From assembly GCA_023487205.1 (NCBI GenBank), contig JAMDBT010000027.1, positions 45,154 to 109,153 on the forward strand: a stretch of DNA of 64,000 nt, written 5' to 3'. The position numbers were made by a program, and so were the translations under genes. This stretch comes from Thermoplasmatota archaeon. GTDB taxonomy: Archaea; Thermoplasmatota; Thermoplasmata; Thermoplasmatales; Thermoplasmataceae. The notes under the pieces are model-generated. The model was not told where the DNA came from, made no database searches, and saw only the letters and a list, made by a program, of their open reading frames with translations. Below are positions 63,876-64,000 of the stretch, in pieces. The first letter of the stretch is position 1. The number at the start of each line of letters is the position of its first letter.

Positions 63876-64000
63876 TCATACCGGCTCGCAAAATTTCAGA
63901 TCAGGCCCGTAAATCAGTGGATTTCCCGGGTACTTATGCCTTGCATGTTCCCATTTTCCCATATTCCTGGGAAAATGGCCAGGGCTACCGCTATCCCTGC
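63876..64000 (-). CDS. 3' end of an unknown gene cut by the window edge
   Basis: An open frame enters from the right edge and stops at TGA 63876-63878. The last residues read KWEHARHKYPGNPLIYGP followed by DLKFCEPV. An ATG at 63962 inside it would give only 28 residues, so most of the gene probably lies outside. It precedes moaD by 47 nt on the same strand and could belong to the cofactor operon. Family not recognised. Confidence 0.4.
   Translation of the reverse strand, partial: RDSGSPGHFPRNMGKWEHARHKYPGNPLIYGPDLKFCEPV

Noticed and set aside
1..64000. CRISPR array, rRNA operon or intact prophage
   Set aside because: No regularly spaced repeats, rRNA sequence, integrase or virion genes were seen; repeats found are protein-coding modules or IS ends.

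Overview
The window looks like a chromosome segment of a wall-less, acidophilic euryarchaeon of the class Thermoplasmata (Thermoplasmatales or a close relative). Archaeal markers are an archaeal-type proteasome beta subunit beside an aCPSF1/FttA-type KH-metallo-beta-lactamase nuclease, exosome Csl4, an Sm-like protein, archaeosine synthase ArcS, TATA boxes about 25 nt upstream of many start codons (leaderless genes) and GTGA/ATGA start-stop overlaps. Within the archaea, a transketolase split into two genes plus transaldolase, FtsZ, GTP cyclohydrolase II, and very large Thr/Ser/Asn-rich surface proteins built of repeats with the core ETGLPSGxxW point to Thermoplasmata. This assignment is inference; no 16S rRNA gene is present.

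Layout. 1-3.6 kb: end of sucC, then sucD, argF, a small unknown gene and a METTL5-like RNA methyltransferase. 3.7-6.6 kb: tRNA-His followed by a graveyard of mobile elements (IS1634-like transposase tail, MFS transporter tail, an ORFan, and a complete but nonsense-ridden IS with terminal inverted repeats). 6.8-9.6 kb: a metal-chelate/cobalamin-type ABC importer. 9.7-10.2 kb: gene-poor debris. 10.2-12.9 kb: Sm-like protein, an unlisted 55-residue coiled-coil ORF and Csl4 on the minus strand, then arcS on the plus strand. 13-21.3 kb: a plus-strand run of a large surface protein, a DUF4129-like protein, a membrane-anchored protein, MoxR ATPase, DUF58 protein and a polytopic membrane protein (a MoxR-DUF58 chaperone operon), ending in a deoxyadenosine/SAH-type deaminase. 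21.3-33 kb: housekeeping genes (ribA, a THUMP-like methyltransferase, purC, aldo/keto reductase, PolB-like exonuclease, CBS protein, thiE with an AIR-synthase-like partner, psmB, aCPSF1). 33.2-40 kb, all minus: transaldolase and split transketolase, FtsZ, a processive-type GT2 enzyme, acyl-CoA synthetase.

40-58 kb is a surface-biogenesis island: a family protein with an FRFHRS motif, a heptose-bisphosphate-type phosphatase, a beta-helix-like surface protein, a GT-A-like protein, three tandem proteins with archaeal pilin-like N-termini (two with large YVTN beta-propellers apparently inserted into the same scaffold), a 1478-residue protein of about 16 ETGLPSG repeats, and another GT2 glycosyltransferase. 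58-64 kb: a double-length ThyX-like protein whose two halves keep complementary parts of the ThyX signature, a second FRFHRS paralogue, small membrane and zinc proteins, an MFS transporter, and molybdopterin genes moaC and moaD; moaD seems to lack any ATG/GTG/TTG start and probably begins at CTG.

The most unusual items are the pilin-like scaffold family with optional beta-propeller insertion next to the repeat giant and glycosyltransferases, the asymmetric ThyX-like tandem protein, the FRFHRS paralogue pair, and the MoxR-DUF58 operon opened by a surface protein.
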